A stretch of DNA of 64,000 nt from Amycolatopsis pretoriensis (GCF_900107925.1 NZ_FNUJ01000008.1:372001-436000), one strand, 5' to 3'. Numbered from the stretch's first letter, positions 29,492 to 38,766 are shown. Numbers and translations: made by a program. The notes: generated from the sequence alone by a model not told the origin.

Positions 29492-31641
29492 GTCTTCTCC
29501 AGGTACTCGGCGCGCTCGACGTCGACGACGTCGGCGACCATCTGCGCCAGGCCGTGGTACTTCTTCAGGTCCGGGTCCTTCTCGACGATCTCCTGCGCGC
29601 TCGCCCGCGAAGCCGCGATCACGTCTTCGTCGCGCAGCAGCGAAAGCAGCTTCAGCCCGGACCGCTTGCCGGACTGCGCCGCCCCGAGGATGTCGCCTTC
29701 GCGCCGCAGTTCGAGGTCCAGCCGGGACAGCTCGAAGCCGTCGGTCGTCGACTCCACCGCCGCCAGCCGTTCGCGCGTCGCCGTGCCGTCGAGGGCCTCG
29801 GTGACCAGCAGGCACAGCCCCGGCACGCTGCCGCGGCCGACGCGGCCGCGCAGCTGGTGCAGCTGGCTGACGCCGAACCGGTCGGCGTCCATGATCACCA
29901 TCGCGGTCGCGTTCGGGACGTTGACGCCGACCTCGATCACCGTCGTGGCCACGAGGACGTCGAGGTTGCCCGCGGAGAACGCCCGCATCACGGCGTCCTT
30001 GTCGTCGGGCGGCATCCGGCCGTGCAGCACGCCGATCTTCAGGCCCTGCAGCGCGCCGTGCTCCAGGTCGGGCGCGACGTCGAGGACCGCGAGCGGCGGC
30101 CGCTTGTCGCTCTTGTCCGACGGCGGCTCGTCGCCGATCCGCGGGCACACGACGTACCCCTGGTGCCCCTTGCCGACCTCTTCGCGCACGCGTTGCCAGA
30201 TCCGGTCGAACCACGCGGGTTTCTCGGCGACCGGCACGACCGTGGTGGAGATCGGCGAGCGCCCGACCGGCATCTCGCGCAGCGCGGACACCTCCAGGTC
30301 GCCGTAGACGGTCATCGCGACCGTGCGCGGGATCGGCGTCGCCGTCATGACGAGCACGTGCGGGCTGGTGTCGCCGGCGCCGCGGGTGCGCAGCGCGTCC
30401 CGCTGCTCGACGCCGAAGCGGTGCTGCTCGTCGACGACGGCTAGGCCGAGGTCGGCGAATTCGACGTGGTCCTGGATCAGCGCGTGCGTGCCGACGACGA
30501 TGCCCGCCTCGCCGCTCACGATCTCCAGCAGCGACTTCTTGCGCTCCTTGGCGCCCATCGACCCGGTCAGCAGCGTGACCTTCGTGGCGTTCTCCGCCGC
30601 GCCCAGCTCACCCGCCTGGCCGAGGTCGCCGAGCATCTCCCGCAGCGACCGCGCGTGCTGCGCGGCGAGGACCTCGGTCGGCGCGAGCATCGCGGCCTGC
30701 CGCCCGTTGTCGACGACCTGCAGCATCGCCCGCAGCGCGACGATCGTCTTGCCCGAGCCGACCTCGCCCTGCAGCAGCCGGTTCATCGGGTGCTCGGTGG
30801 CGAGGTCCGCGGCGATCTCGTCGCCGATCCCGCGCTGGCCGGCGGTGAGGTCGAAGGGCAGCCGCTTGTCGAAGGCGTCCATCAAGCCCCCGCTGACGTG
30901 CGGGTTGGCCTTCGCCGGCCGCGAGATGGCCGAGTGCCGCCGCTGCGCGAAGATCAGCTGGACGGCCATGGCCTCGTCCCACTTCAGCCGCTTCTTCGAC
31001 GCCTCCAGGTGCGCCCAGTTGGCCGGGCGGTGGATGCCGTGCAGGGCGGTGTCGAGGTCGGACAGCTTGTGCAGCCGCCGCAGCTCGGCCGGCATCGGGT
31101 CTTCGTCGACCTCCAGGACGTCCAGGACCTGCCGGACGCACTTGGCGATCGACCACGTCGGCATGCCCTGCGCCGCCGGGTAGACCGGGATGATCGCGGC
31201 GAGGAAGTCGTCCATGGCCTCGTCGGCGCGGTCGGCTTCGAACAGCTCGTACTCGGGGTTGGTCAGCTGCAGGGTGTCGCGGAAGGCGGACACCTTGCCG
31301 GCGAAGAGGCCGTGCTTGCCGGGGACGAGGTCCTTCTCGCGCCAGGCCTGGTTGAAGAAGGCACAGGTGAGCCGGCGTTTCCCGTCGGTGATCACCATGT
31401 CGAGGATGGTCCCGTTGCGGGACTTCATCCGCCGCTTGCTCACCTTCTCCACGCGCGCCAGCACGGTCGCGTGCTCGCCCAGCTCGAGGCCAGCGATGTC
31501 GGTGAGCTCGCCGCGCTCGGCGTAGCGGCGCGGGTAGTGGCGCAGCAGGTCGCTGACCGTCTCGATGTCGAGCGAGGTGGCGAGCGCCTTCGCCGTCTTG
31601 GCGCCCAGCAGCAGCGGCAGCTTGTCGCGCAGTCCGGCCAT
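29488..31641 (-). CDS. recG: ATP-dependent DNA helicase RecG
   Basis: This encodes 717 residues. RecG remodels stalled replication forks and Holliday junctions. Wedge/OB domain at about 50-150 (HYPRRYAERGELTDI, ITDGKRRLTCAFFNQ), Walker A GEVGSGKT at 292-299, DEQH at 404-407, MTATPIPRT, and the RecG-specific C-terminal helicase motifs (TTVIEVGVNVPNA, QLHQLRGRVGRG). It ends in a GTGA overlap with the acetyltransferase gene and begins 3 bases after the DAK-like gene. This gene order is familiar from mycobacteria. Confidence 0.97.
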   Translation of the reverse strand: MAGLRDKLPLLLGAKTAKALATSLDIETVSDLLRHYPRRYAERGELTDIAGLELGEHATVLARVEKVSKRRMKSRNGTILDMVITDGKRRLTCAFFNQAWREKDLVPGKHGLFAGKVSAFRDTLQLTNPEYELFEADRADEAMDDFLAAIIPVYPAAQGMPTWSIAKCVRQVLDVLEVDEDPMPAELRRLHKLSDLDTALHGIHRPANWAHLEASKKRLKWDEAMAVQLIFAQRRHSAISRPAKANPHVSGGLMDAFDKRLPFDLTAGQRGIGDEIAADLATEHPMNRLLQGEVGSGKTIVALRAMLQVVDNGRQAAMLAPTEVLAAQHARSLREMLGDLGQAGELGAAENATKVTLLTGSMGAKERKKSLLEIVSGEAGIVVGTHALIQDHVEFADLGLAVVDEQHRFGVEQRDALRTRGAGDTSPHVLVMTATPIPRTVAMTVYGDLEVSALREMPVGRSPISTTVVPVAEKPAWFDRIWQRVREEVGKGHQGYVVCPRIGDEPPSDKSDKRPPLAVLDVAPDLEHGALQGLKIGVLHGRMPPDDKDAVMRAFSAGNLDVLVATTVIEVGVNVPNATAMVIMDADRFGVSQLHQLRGRVGRGSVPGLCLLVTEALDGTATRERLAAVESTTDGFELSRLDLELRREGDILGAAQSGKRSGLKLLSLLRDEDVIAASRASAQEIVEKDPDLKKYHGLAQMVADVVDVERAEYLEKT

Positions 31642-31644
31642 CGG

Positions 31645-33219
31645 CTATTCGACTCCCATCAGCAGCACGGCTTCCGCCTGGCCGCTGGCGTAGCTGGTCA
31701 GCTCCACCTCGGGGTGCTCCACCCGCAGCTGCTCCGCGAGCTCTTCGGCGACCCCGGGCGGGGCGTCGGCCCCGCTCAGCACCGTCACCAGCTCCCCGCC
31801 GAGGGCCAGCATCCGGTTGAGCACCTTCATCGCGGCCGCGACCAGGTTCGTCTCCGAAGCCGGCGCGGGCTCGATGTGCACCACCTCGTCGTCGACCAGG
31901 CCGACGACGTCACCGGACTGGGCCCGGCCCACCCAGGTTAGCGACTCCTCCTGCGCGATCCGCAGTTCGCCACGCCTGGTCGCCGCGGCCGCCTCGGCCA
32001 TCGCGACGACGTCGTCGTTGGTGCGGCGCCCGGCGTCGTGCACGGCGAGGGCGGCCAGCACCTGCACCGGCGAGACGCACGGGATGACCACGACGTCCCG
32101 GTCGGCGGCCATCGCGTGCCCGGCCGCGGTGTCGACCGCCGCGGTGAGCCCGACGCTGCCCGGCAGCACGGTGACGTGCCGGCCGGCGGCTTCGTTGAGC
32201 AGGCCGATCACGTCTTCGACGCTCGGCGTCTCGCCCTCGGGCACGGCCAGCACCGGGATGCTTTCGGCGCGCAGCAGCTCGGCCAGCCCGCCACCGTGGA
32301 CGACGGCGACGACCGTGCGGTCGATCCCGCCGCCCGGCTCGATCGGCGTCGGCGTGAGCAGCGGTTCGACGCGGATCGCACGCGGACGGCCGAGCGTGAG
32401 CCCCGCTTCGATCGCGGCGCCGATGTCGGCGCAGTGGACGTGCACGGCGTGGCTGCCCGAGCCGTCGCCGGCGACCGTGACGCTGTCGCCGAGGCCGCTC
32501 AGCTCCTTGCGCAGGGTCGGCAGGCTCTGCTCGTCGACGCCGTCGAGGAGGTACATGACCTCCCAGGCGTAGGCCTGCTCTTCCGCGGTGGGCACTTCGA
32601 GGGCGTGGTCCCGCTCGAGCGCGGTGCCGGTGAGGACGCCGACCAGGGCGTCGAGCACCGCGACGAGCCCGCGGGCGCCGGCGTCGACCACCCCGGCCCT
32701 GGCCAGGGCGGGCAGCTGCAGGGGCGTCTTCTCGAGGGCGTGCGCGGCTTCCTTCGCGGCCTCGCGGGCGACCTCGGTCAGCGACCGGGTGTCCCCGCGC
32801 ACGGCGGTCGCCACGGCGTGCAGGACGGTCAGGATGGTCCCGGCCACCGGGCGGCTCACGGCACCGGTGGCGACCTGGTCGGCGTGGCCCAGCGCCTGCG
32901 CCAGCCACGGGCCGTCCAGCTCGCCTTCGGCGCGGTCGGCCAGCCCGCGCACGACCTGGGAGAGGATGACGCCGGAGTTGCCCTTGGCGGCGGCGACCGC
33001 ACCCCGGGCGAGGACCTTCAGCGCTTCGGCGGCGGTTCCCGGGTCGGCTTCGGCGAGTGCGCGAGCCGCGCCGGTCATCGTGAAGAGCATGTTGGAGCCG
33101 GTGTCGGAGTCGGCGACGGGGTAGACGTTGATCTCGTCGATGGCCGGCCGCAGGCTCGCCAGGCTGTGCACACAACCCGCAGCCCAGGCCGCCACCGCCG
33201 CCGCGTCCAGCACCCGCAC
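31645..33219 (-). CDS. DAK2-domain protein, FakA/YloV-like
   Basis: This encodes 524 residues. The N-terminal DhaL-type nucleotide-binding domain shows INVYPVADSDTGSNMLFT with the metal-binding Asp residues and AKGNSGVILSQVVRG; the C-terminal part resembles the FakA region. FakA phosphorylates fatty acids bound to FakB for phospholipid synthesis; whether this actinobacterial protein does so is not certain, and it is a dihydroxyacetone-kinase relative rather than a proven kinase. GTG 33219 has AGGAGG 8 bases upstream. It is divergent from rpmB and followed directly by recG. Confidence 0.8.
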   Translation of the reverse strand: MRVLDAAAVAAWAAGCVHSLASLRPAIDEINVYPVADSDTGSNMLFTMTGAARALAEADPGTAAEALKVLARGAVAAAKGNSGVILSQVVRGLADRAEGELDGPWLAQALGHADQVATGAVSRPVAGTILTVLHAVATAVRGDTRSLTEVAREAAKEAAHALEKTPLQLPALARAGVVDAGARGLVAVLDALVGVLTGTALERDHALEVPTAEEQAYAWEVMYLLDGVDEQSLPTLRKELSGLGDSVTVAGDGSGSHAVHVHCADIGAAIEAGLTLGRPRAIRVEPLLTPTPIEPGGGIDRTVVAVVHGGGLAELLRAESIPVLAVPEGETPSVEDVIGLLNEAAGRHVTVLPGSVGLTAAVDTAAGHAMAADRDVVVIPCVSPVQVLAALAVHDAGRRTNDDVVAMAEAAAATRRGELRIAQEESLTWVGRAQSGDVVGLVDDEVVHIEPAPASETNLVAAAMKVLNRMLALGGELVTVLSGADAPPGVAEELAEQLRVEHPEVELTSYASGQAEAVLLMGVE

Positions 33220-33287
33220 CCCGTAACCTCCTGACCGGTCTTCCGGCAGCGTATCGACCCGGTGCCGGGGGCCTCGATCGCAGTAGT

Positions 33288-33338
33288 TACTATGGTCGAG
33301 TTGCCCAGTGCATCTGGGCTCATTTCTATGACCCAGAT
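33288..33338 (+). promoter_or_regulatory. rpmB promoter and leader with two alternative hairpins
   Basis: TACTAT at 33288-33293 looks like a -10 box, giving a start near 33300. The leader then has GCCCAG (33303-33308) able to pair with CTGGGC (33314-33319), while ATCTGGG (33312-33318) can instead pair with CCCAGAT (33332-33338), which ends 2 bases before the ribosome site AAAGGAG (33341-33347). The two pairings exclude each other, so a translation or transcription switch is possible. No clear -35 box is seen. Confidence 0.4.
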
Positions 33339-33353
33339 CCAAAGGAGTTCGAC

Positions 33354-33545
33354 GTGGCTGCCGTGTGCGACGTCTGTGGCAAGGGACCCGGCTTCGGCAA
33401 GTCGGTCTCGCACTCCCACCGCCGTACCAACCGCCGGTGGAACCCGAACATCCAGACCGTCCACGCCAAGGTGGGTGTGTCCCAGCGCAAGCGCCTGAAC
33501 GTGTGCACCTCGTGCATCAAGGCGGGCAAGGTCGTTCGCGGCTGA
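33354..33545 (+). CDS. rpmB: 50S ribosomal protein L28
   Basis: This encodes 63 residues. The L28 signature (CDVCGKGPGFGKSVSHSHRRTNRRW) is complete. Two CxxC pairs (Cys5/Cys8 and Cys51/Cys54) make this the zinc-binding form. Many actinomycetes have a second zinc-free copy used under zinc limitation. GTG start with AAAGGAG 6 bases upstream. A strong hairpin terminator follows. Confidence 0.96.
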   Translation: MAAVCDVCGKGPGFGKSVSHSHRRTNRRWNPNIQTVHAKVGVSQRKRLNVCTSCIKAGKVVRG

Positions 33546-33560
33546 GGCGAGAAGAGTTCG

Positions 33561-33596
33561 AAAAGGGCGGGTGCTCCTCGGAGCACCCGCCCTTTT
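33561..33596 (+). terminator. bidirectional intrinsic terminator after rpmB
   Basis: AAAAGGGCGGGTGCTC (33561-33576) pairs with GAGCACCCGCCCTTTT (33581-33596) around a CTCG loop, giving a stem of about 16 bp with A/T tracts on both sides. It lies between rpmB and the convergent hydrolase gene and can serve both strands. Confidence 0.9.
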
Positions 33597-33603
33597 TCTG
33601 TGG

Positions 33604-34374
33604 CTACTTCAGGAAGCCGGTCAGCAGGTCCTTCAGCGTTTCCGGGAACTGCAGCACCCCGTGGTCCTGCCCGGCCAGGGTCTCGTACCGAGCGCCCGGC
33701 ACCGCCTCGGCCGCCACGCGGGCGCCCGCCTGGAGCTGCTCCGGGCTCGCGCCGCCGCCGATGACGAGGGTCGGGACCGTGATCTTCGCCAGGTGGTCGA
33801 GGCGGGGACGCGCACCCGGGCCGCAGATCGTCAGGTCGTACGGCAGCGTGTGCGCCAGGGCCGTGAACCAGCCCCACACCGGCGCCTGCTTCATGCCCTC
33901 GACCATCTCTTCCGGGGTGCCCGCGACCATCAGGAACGTCTTCACCGCGCCGTCGCGGTCATCCGCCGCCAGCTGGGCCTGCACCTGCTCCAGGACGTCG
34001 CCCCGGTCCTGCTCCGGCGTCGCGTACGGCGGTTCGTACGCCACCAGCTTGTCGATGCCGATGCCCGCCGCGGCCGCCTCCAGGGCGAGCACGGCCCCCG
34101 ACGAGTGCCCGAACACCGACGCCGTCCCGCCGGCCTCGGCGATCAGCGCCGCGATGTCCTCGATCTCACGCTCGATCGCGTAGTCCGGCGAGTCGCCGGA
34201 GTCGCCGCGTCCGCGGCGGTCGTAGGTGATCGCCGTGAAGTCCGGAGCCAGGACTTCCGCCAGGCCCGTGACGGTCGTCCGGTCGTTGAACGCGCCGCCG
34301 ACCAGGATCACCGGCGCGCCCGACCCACGCCGCTCGAAGAAGATGGCCGTGCCGTCGGCCGAAGTGACGTTCAT
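33604..34374 (-). CDS. alpha/beta-hydrolase family protein
   Basis: This encodes 256 residues with the hydrolase nucleophile elbow GHSSGA, an early oxyanion-type GGAFNDR, ITYDRRGRGDSG, a likely catalytic acid in the VIGGGASPE region, and the late His in GQDHGVL. No signal peptide. The substrate is unknown. It ends against the terminator shared with rpmB and is likely monocistronic. Confidence 0.85.
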   Translation of the reverse strand: MNVTSADGTAIFFERRGSGAPVILVGGAFNDRTTVTGLAEVLAPDFTAITYDRRGRGDSGDSPDYAIEREIEDIAALIAEAGGTASVFGHSSGAVLALEAAAAGIGIDKLVAYEPPYATPEQDRGDVLEQVQAQLAADDRDGAVKTFLMVAGTPEEMVEGMKQAPVWGWFTALAHTLPYDLTICGPGARPRLDHLAKITVPTLVIGGGASPEQLQAGARVAAEAVPGARYETLAGQDHGVLQFPETLKDLLTGFLK

Positions 34375-34431
34375 GCTTCCTCCAAAGGTTCACCCCTGGT
34401 CGGAGCCGTCACGCGGATCCGGACACCGAAC

Positions 34432-35109
34432 CTACGGGAGTTTCCAGTCCACCGGCGCCGCGCCCTGTTGCTCCAGCAGCTGGTTGGCCCGGCTGAACGG
34501 CCGTGACCCGAAGAAGCCGTTGTGCGCCGAGAGCGGGCTCGGGTGCGCCGACTCGATGCACGGGACCTCACCCAGCATCGGCCGCAGGTTGCGCGCGTTG
34601 CGGCCCCAGAGGATCGCCACCATCGGCTCCGACCGGGCCGCGAGGGCCTTGATCGCCTGCTCGGTGACCGCCTCCCAGCCCTTGCCCTGGTGCGAGTTGG
34701 ACTTGCCCGGCTGCACGGTCAGCGACCTGTTCAGCAGCAGCACGCCCTGGTCGGCCCACGGCGTGAGGTCGCCGTTCGACGGCAGCGGGTGGCCGAGGTC
34801 GTCGGCGTATTCCTTGTAGATGTTGATCAGGCTCTTCGGGATCGGCCGGACGTCCGGCGCCACCGAAAAGCTCAGGCCCACCGCGTGCCCGGGCGTCGGG
34901 TACGGGTCCTGCCCGACGATCAGCACGCGCACGTCGTGGAACGGCTGCTTGAACGCCCGCAGCACGTGTTCACCCGCCGGCAGGTAGGTCCGGCCCGCGG
35001 CGATCTCCGCGCGGAGGAACTCCCCCATCGCGGCGACCTGCGGCGCCACCGGTTCCAGGGCCTCGGCCCAGCCTGCCTCGACGATGTCCTGCAGCGGTCG
35101 TGCGGTCAC
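34432..35109 (-). CDS. ung: uracil-DNA glycosylase (family 1)
   Basis: This encodes 225 residues. The water-activating motif GQDPYPTPGHAVGLSFS and the minor-groove loop HPSPLSA are present, along with LLLNRSLTV. It removes uracil from DNA in base-excision repair. I chose GTG 35109 (MTARPLQDIVEAGWAEAL) because I recall that mycobacterial Ung starts with MTARPL; a TTG at 35118 would add three residues. Confidence 0.95.
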   Translation of the reverse strand: MTARPLQDIVEAGWAEALEPVAPQVAAMGEFLRAEIAAGRTYLPAGEHVLRAFKQPFHDVRVLIVGQDPYPTPGHAVGLSFSVAPDVRPIPKSLINIYKEYADDLGHPLPSNGDLTPWADQGVLLLNRSLTVQPGKSNSHQGKGWEAVTEQAIKALAARSEPMVAILWGRNARNLRPMLGEVPCIESAHPSPLSAHNGFFGSRPFSRANQLLEQQGAAPVDWKLP

Positions 35110-35139
35110 GGCGCGCAAGCCTACCGGGCGTGGCCGACG

Positions 35140-35670
35140 TCACCCGAGCGGGTCGAGCCGCCTCAGCTCCTTCTTGAACCGGCGGCCGCGTTCGACGTAG
35201 GACTCCACCACCATCGCGATGTTCTCCGCGCTGAACGACTTGTTCTCCCGCGTCTTGCCCGGCACGCCCAGCGCGATCTCGCCGGTCTTGACGCGCGAGC
35301 CGTAGGACAGGACCGCGCCCGCGCCGACCATGCCGCCGTCTTCGATCACCGAGCCGTTGAGCACCACCGAGCCGGACGCGATCAGGCAGCCGGTGCCGAT
35401 CCGCGCGCCCTCGACGTGCACGGCGTGGCCGATCGCCGACGACGGCCCGAGGATCGTCGGGTGCCGCTCGGTGCAGTGCAGGACGCACCCGTCCTGGACG
35501 TTCGAGCGCTCGCCGATCTCGATGTAGCCGTGGTCGCCGCGCAGCACGGTCTGCGGCCACACCGACGCGTGCGCGCCGATCCGGACGTCGCCGATCACCG
35601 TCGCGTCCGGGTGGACGTAGGCGTCGGGGTGGATCGTCGGCTCGAGCGAACCGAGTGCGTAGATCGGCAT
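35140..35670 (-). CDS. gamma-carbonic-anhydrase-like left-handed beta-helix protein
   Basis: This encodes 176 residues. It shows hexapeptide repeats of the left-handed beta-helix type (ATVIGDVRIGAHASVWPQTVLRGD, GCVLHCTERHPTILG, CLIASGSVVLNGSVIEDGGMVGAGAVL). Metal-binding histidines typical of gamma-CA appear in LHCTERH and in IGHAVHVEG. PaaY/CaiE-like proteins are also in this group, so function is uncertain. ATG 35670 with GGAGG 4 bases upstream. Confidence 0.85.
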   Translation of the reverse strand: MPIYALGSLEPTIHPDAYVHPDATVIGDVRIGAHASVWPQTVLRGDHGYIEIGERSNVQDGCVLHCTERHPTILGPSSAIGHAVHVEGARIGTGCLIASGSVVLNGSVIEDGGMVGAGAVLSYGSRVKTGEIALGVPGKTRENKSFSAENIAMVVESYVERGRRFKKELRRLDPLG

Positions 35671-35702
35671 GCCGCCTCCGGGTGACCGCGGTTTCACTTC
35701 CG

Positions 35703-36905
35703 GTGCGATTGGATCACGACATCACCGCGAAGCCGAAAACCAGCCCGCTCGTGCTCCTCCTCGTCGTGCTGACGTGGCTGCTCAGCCTGCCCGTCGCGAC
35801 CCCGGCGCTGGCGAACGGCCTGGCCGCGACCCCGCCGATGGGCTGGAACAGCTGGAACCAGGTCCGCTGCTACGACCTCACCGAAGACGTCGTCGAGAAG
35901 GCGGCCGACGCGCTCGCCGACTCCGGTCTGCGTGACGCGGGTTACCGGTACGTCGTCGTCGACGACTGCTGGCAGGCGCCCACGCGCGCCGCCGACGGGT
36001 CGCTGCAGGCCGATCCGAAGCGGTTCCCGCACGGCATCGCCGACCTCGCCGACTACGTCCACTCGCGCGGCCTGCTGTTCGGCATCTACGCGGTGCCCGG
36101 CAGCCGGACGTGCGCGATGGCCAACGACGCCTACCCCGCGTCCGGTATCGGCTCGCTCGGCCACGAACGCCAGGACGCCGAGACGTTCGGCCGCTGGGGC
36201 GTCGACTACCTCAAGTACGACTGGTGCAACGCCGACACCGTCGACGGCCTCGACCGCAGGGCCGCGTTCGAGAAGATGCGCGACGAGCTCGCCGCGCTGC
36301 CCCGCCCGATCGTCTACGCGATCTCCGAATACGGCGTCTCCAGCCCGTGGACCTGGGCGCGGCCGGTGGCGAACTCCTGGCGGACGACGAACGACCTCGT
36401 CGCGACCTGGGACTCCGTGCTTGCGACGATCGACCAGCAGGCCGCGGTCGCCGTGCACAGCGGCGGTCCGGGCGGCTGGAACGACCCGGACATGCTGCAG
36501 GTCGGCAACGGCACGCTGAGCGCGGACGAGGCCCGCGCGCACTTCAGCGTCTGGGCCGTGCTGAACGCGCCGCTGTTCGCCGGCACCGACCCGGCGAAGT
36601 TGACCGGCACCGACCTCGCGACCCTCGCCAACCCCGAGGCGATCGCCGTGGACCAGGACTTCGCGGGCGGCCAGGGCCGGCAGCTCGACACCGGCCCCGG
36701 CTACCAGGTGTGGGGGAAACCGCTTACCGGCGGCGGGTTCGCGGTGGTGCTGCTCAACACCGGCAGCACCACCACGACCGTTTCCGCGTCGATCCCGGGT
36801 TCCTGGTCCGTCCGGGACCTGTGGACCCACCAGGACACGGGCACCGCCGTGTCGGCGTCGCTGCGCCCGCACGCGGCGGCGTTGCTCAAGCTCACACCGA
36901 GGTGA
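35703..36905 (+). CDS. secreted alpha-galactosidase, glycoside hydrolase family 27
   Basis: This encodes about 400 residues. After an N-terminal hydrophobic signal (PLVLLLVVLTWLLSLPVATPALA) comes NGLAATPPMGWNSWN, the classic GH27 start. The nucleophile Asp is in DYLKYDWCN and the acid/base region is GGWNDPDML. A C-terminal beta domain follows (GFAVVLLNTGSTTTTVS). It releases terminal alpha-galactose (or related sugar) outside the cell. The start is not certain: GTG 35703 keeps the gene clear of the divergent gene start at 35670, but no good ribosome site is seen; a longer frame reaches 35655. Confidence 0.87.
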   Translation: MRLDHDITAKPKTSPLVLLLVVLTWLLSLPVATPALANGLAATPPMGWNSWNQVRCYDLTEDVVEKAADALADSGLRDAGYRYVVVDDCWQAPTRAADGSLQADPKRFPHGIADLADYVHSRGLLFGIYAVPGSRTCAMANDAYPASGIGSLGHERQDAETFGRWGVDYLKYDWCNADTVDGLDRRAAFEKMRDELAALPRPIVYAISEYGVSSPWTWARPVANSWRTTNDLVATWDSVLATIDQQAAVAVHSGGPGGWNDPDMLQVGNGTLSADEARAHFSVWAVLNAPLFAGTDPAKLTGTDLATLANPEAIAVDQDFAGGQGRQLDTGPGYQVWGKPLTGGGFAVVLLNTGSTTTTVSASIPGSWSVRDLWTHQDTGTAVSASLRPHAAALLKLTPR

Positions 36906-37371
36906 GGTCCTTGCCGTAGCACCGGCTGTCCGGCTCGTTCTTGTAGACGCCGAACTTCGGGATCTCGTCGTACCCCGACGACGTGTAGAGCGCGATCGCC
37001 TCCGGCTGCTTGGTCCCGGTTTCCAGGACCGCGCGCTTGCGGCCGCACAGCGCCGCGGTGCGCTCCAGCTCGGACAGGATCATCCGCGCGAACCCGCGGC
37101 CGCGCGCCGAATCGGCGACGTACATCCGCTTGAACTCGGCGTCGCCTTCGCGGAAGTCGGGCTCGGGGCCGTCGTGGGCGCGCCACGCCCCGCAGGCGAC
37201 GGCTTCTTCACCCTGGTAGCCGACGAGGAACACACCCTGCGGCGGATCGAAGTCCGCCGGGCTCATCGGGGTCATGTCCTCGTCGCCGTAACGCTCGACG
37301 TACACCAGCTGCACCGCGGCCATGAGCTTGGCCGCGTCGGGGTGGTCGTAGGGGACCGGAACGATTCTCAC
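36892..37371 (-). CDS. GNAT-family N-acetyltransferase
   Basis: This encodes 159 residues. GNAT motif A is seen as RMYVADSARGRGFARMILSELE, and the C-terminal half has QPEAIALYTSSGYDEIP (motif B). GTG 37371 was chosen at VRIVPVPYDHPDAAKL. It overlaps the 3' end of the alpha-galactosidase gene by 14 bases and lies 16 bases after thiL on the same strand, so it may be co-transcribed. Substrate unknown. Confidence 0.83.
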   Translation of the reverse strand: MRIVPVPYDHPDAAKLMAAVQLVYVERYGDEDMTPMSPADFDPPQGVFLVGYQGEEAVACGAWRAHDGPEPDFREGDAEFKRMYVADSARGRGFARMILSELERTAALCGRKRAVLETGTKQPEAIALYTSSGYDEIPKFGVYKNEPDSRCYGKDLTSV

Positions 37372-37387
37372 GCTTTCCGAGCCTAGA

Positions 37388-38344
37388 TCAGCGCCAGTGC
37401 GTCCAGCCCGCTTCTCGCGAAAACGGTTTCCCGTCCACGGTGATCCCGGAGTCGGCCATCGTGACGACGCCGATCGTGCGCCAGCCTTCGGGGAGTTCGG
37501 TGAACGGCGGGAAGGTGGCCGCGAGGGCGTGGTCTTCGCCACCGGTGAGGACCCAGTCGAGGGGGTCGGCGCCCAGCGCGGCGCCGACTTCGGTGAGCCG
37601 GGCCGGGACGTCGAGGTCGGCGGTGCGGACGTCGATGCCGACGCCGGAGGCCGCGCCGATGTGCCCGAGGTCGGCCAGCAGGCCGTCGGAGACGTCGATC
37701 ATGGCCGTTGCCCCGGCCAGGGCGGCGCGCGGACCGGCTTCGTAGGGCGGTTCCGGGCAGCGCTGGGCGTTGACGACGCCGACCGGGGAGCGGAAGCCGC
37801 GGCCCAGCACGGCCAGGCCGGCGGCGGCCCAGCCGAGGCGCCCGTTGACGGCGAGGAGGTCGCCGGGACGGGCACCCGAGCGCGTCACGGGTTCGCGGTC
37901 ACCGAGGTCGCCGAGCGCGGTGACGCTGATCACGAGCTGGTCGGCGCGCACCATGTCGCCGCCGGAGACGCCGACGCCGGCGCGTTCGGCCTCGGCCCAC
38001 ATGCCGTCCGCGAGGCCGGTGACGACCTCGCGCGGGGTGTCGGGCGGGCAGGCGATGCCGACCAGGACGGTGGTGGGCGCGGCGCCCATGGCGGCGATGT
38101 CGGCCAGGTTGACCGCGACGGCCTTGCGCCCGACGGACTCGGGCGGCGACCAGTCGAGCCGGAAGTGGACGCCCTGGACGAGCACGTCGGTGCTGGCGAC
38201 CACGCGGCCGTCGGGCGCGGCGACGACGGCGGCGTCGTCGCCCGGGCCGAGCAGGGTGCCCGGCGGCTGGCGCCGTCCTTCGGTGACGGCGCGGATGAGC
38301 GCGAACTCGCCGGTCCCGGCGACCGTTCCGTCGTTCGGTGACAC
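37388..38344 (-). CDS. thiL: thiamine-monophosphate kinase
   Basis: This encodes 318 residues. It phosphorylates thiamine monophosphate to thiamine diphosphate, the last step of the pathway. The AIR-synthase fold shows GDDAAVV near residue 36, STDVLVQGVHF, AVNLADIAAMGA and the substrate loop MIDVSDGLLADL. GTG start at 38344. This gene next to ung matches the usual actinobacterial order. Confidence 0.95.
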   Translation of the reverse strand: MSPNDGTVAGTGEFALIRAVTEGRRQPPGTLLGPGDDAAVVAAPDGRVVASTDVLVQGVHFRLDWSPPESVGRKAVAVNLADIAAMGAAPTTVLVGIACPPDTPREVVTGLADGMWAEAERAGVGVSGGDMVRADQLVISVTALGDLGDREPVTRSGARPGDLLAVNGRLGWAAAGLAVLGRGFRSPVGVVNAQRCPEPPYEAGPRAALAGATAMIDVSDGLLADLGHIGAASGVGIDVRTADLDVPARLTEVGAALGADPLDWVLTGGEDHALAATFPPFTELPEGWRTIGVVTMADSGITVDGKPFSREAGWTHWR

Positions 38345-38468
38345 CCGTCACCTCTGCTTTCTTCCCCAGGACAAAGATCGATCACCGATAGTCGGATGCC
38401 CTATGTTTTTCGGTGAGCTGGCTATACGTTCCTACCTGAGCCGACCGATCCCGACGAAAGGGCGCGCC

Positions 38469-38702
38469 GTGGTCCACGCATACATCCTCATCCAGACCGA
38501 GGTCGGCAAGGCGGCCGCGGTGGCCGCCGAGATCTCCAGCATCCCGGGCGTGACCAGCTCGGAGGATGTCACCGGACCGTACGACGTGATCGTCCGCGCG
38601 GCCGCCGACAACGTGGACCAGCTGGGCCAGCTCGTGGTCGCGAAGGTGCAGAACGTGGAAGGCATCACGCGGACGCTGACCTGCCCGGTCGTCCACCTCT
38701 GA
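38469..38702 (+). CDS. stand-alone Lrp/AsnC ligand-binding (RAM) domain protein
   Basis: This encodes 77 residues, only the RAM (ACT-like) domain of Lrp/AsnC regulators: YILIQTEVGKAAAVAAEISSIPGV and EGITRTLTCPVVHL. No helix-turn-helix is present. Such small proteins occur beside thiL in actinomycetes, to my recollection, and may modulate full-length Lrp proteins. GTG 38469 is supported by the family start (MVHAYILIQTE). Confidence 0.9.
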   Translation: MVHAYILIQTEVGKAAAVAAEISSIPGVTSSEDVTGPYDVIVRAAADNVDQLGQLVVAKVQNVEGITRTLTCPVVHL

Positions 38703-38766
38703 CCTCGGCGGTTCCGGGGGTTCGGGGGTCGTCCCCCGTGCAATGTCACTGTGGTGTCATTGGGGG

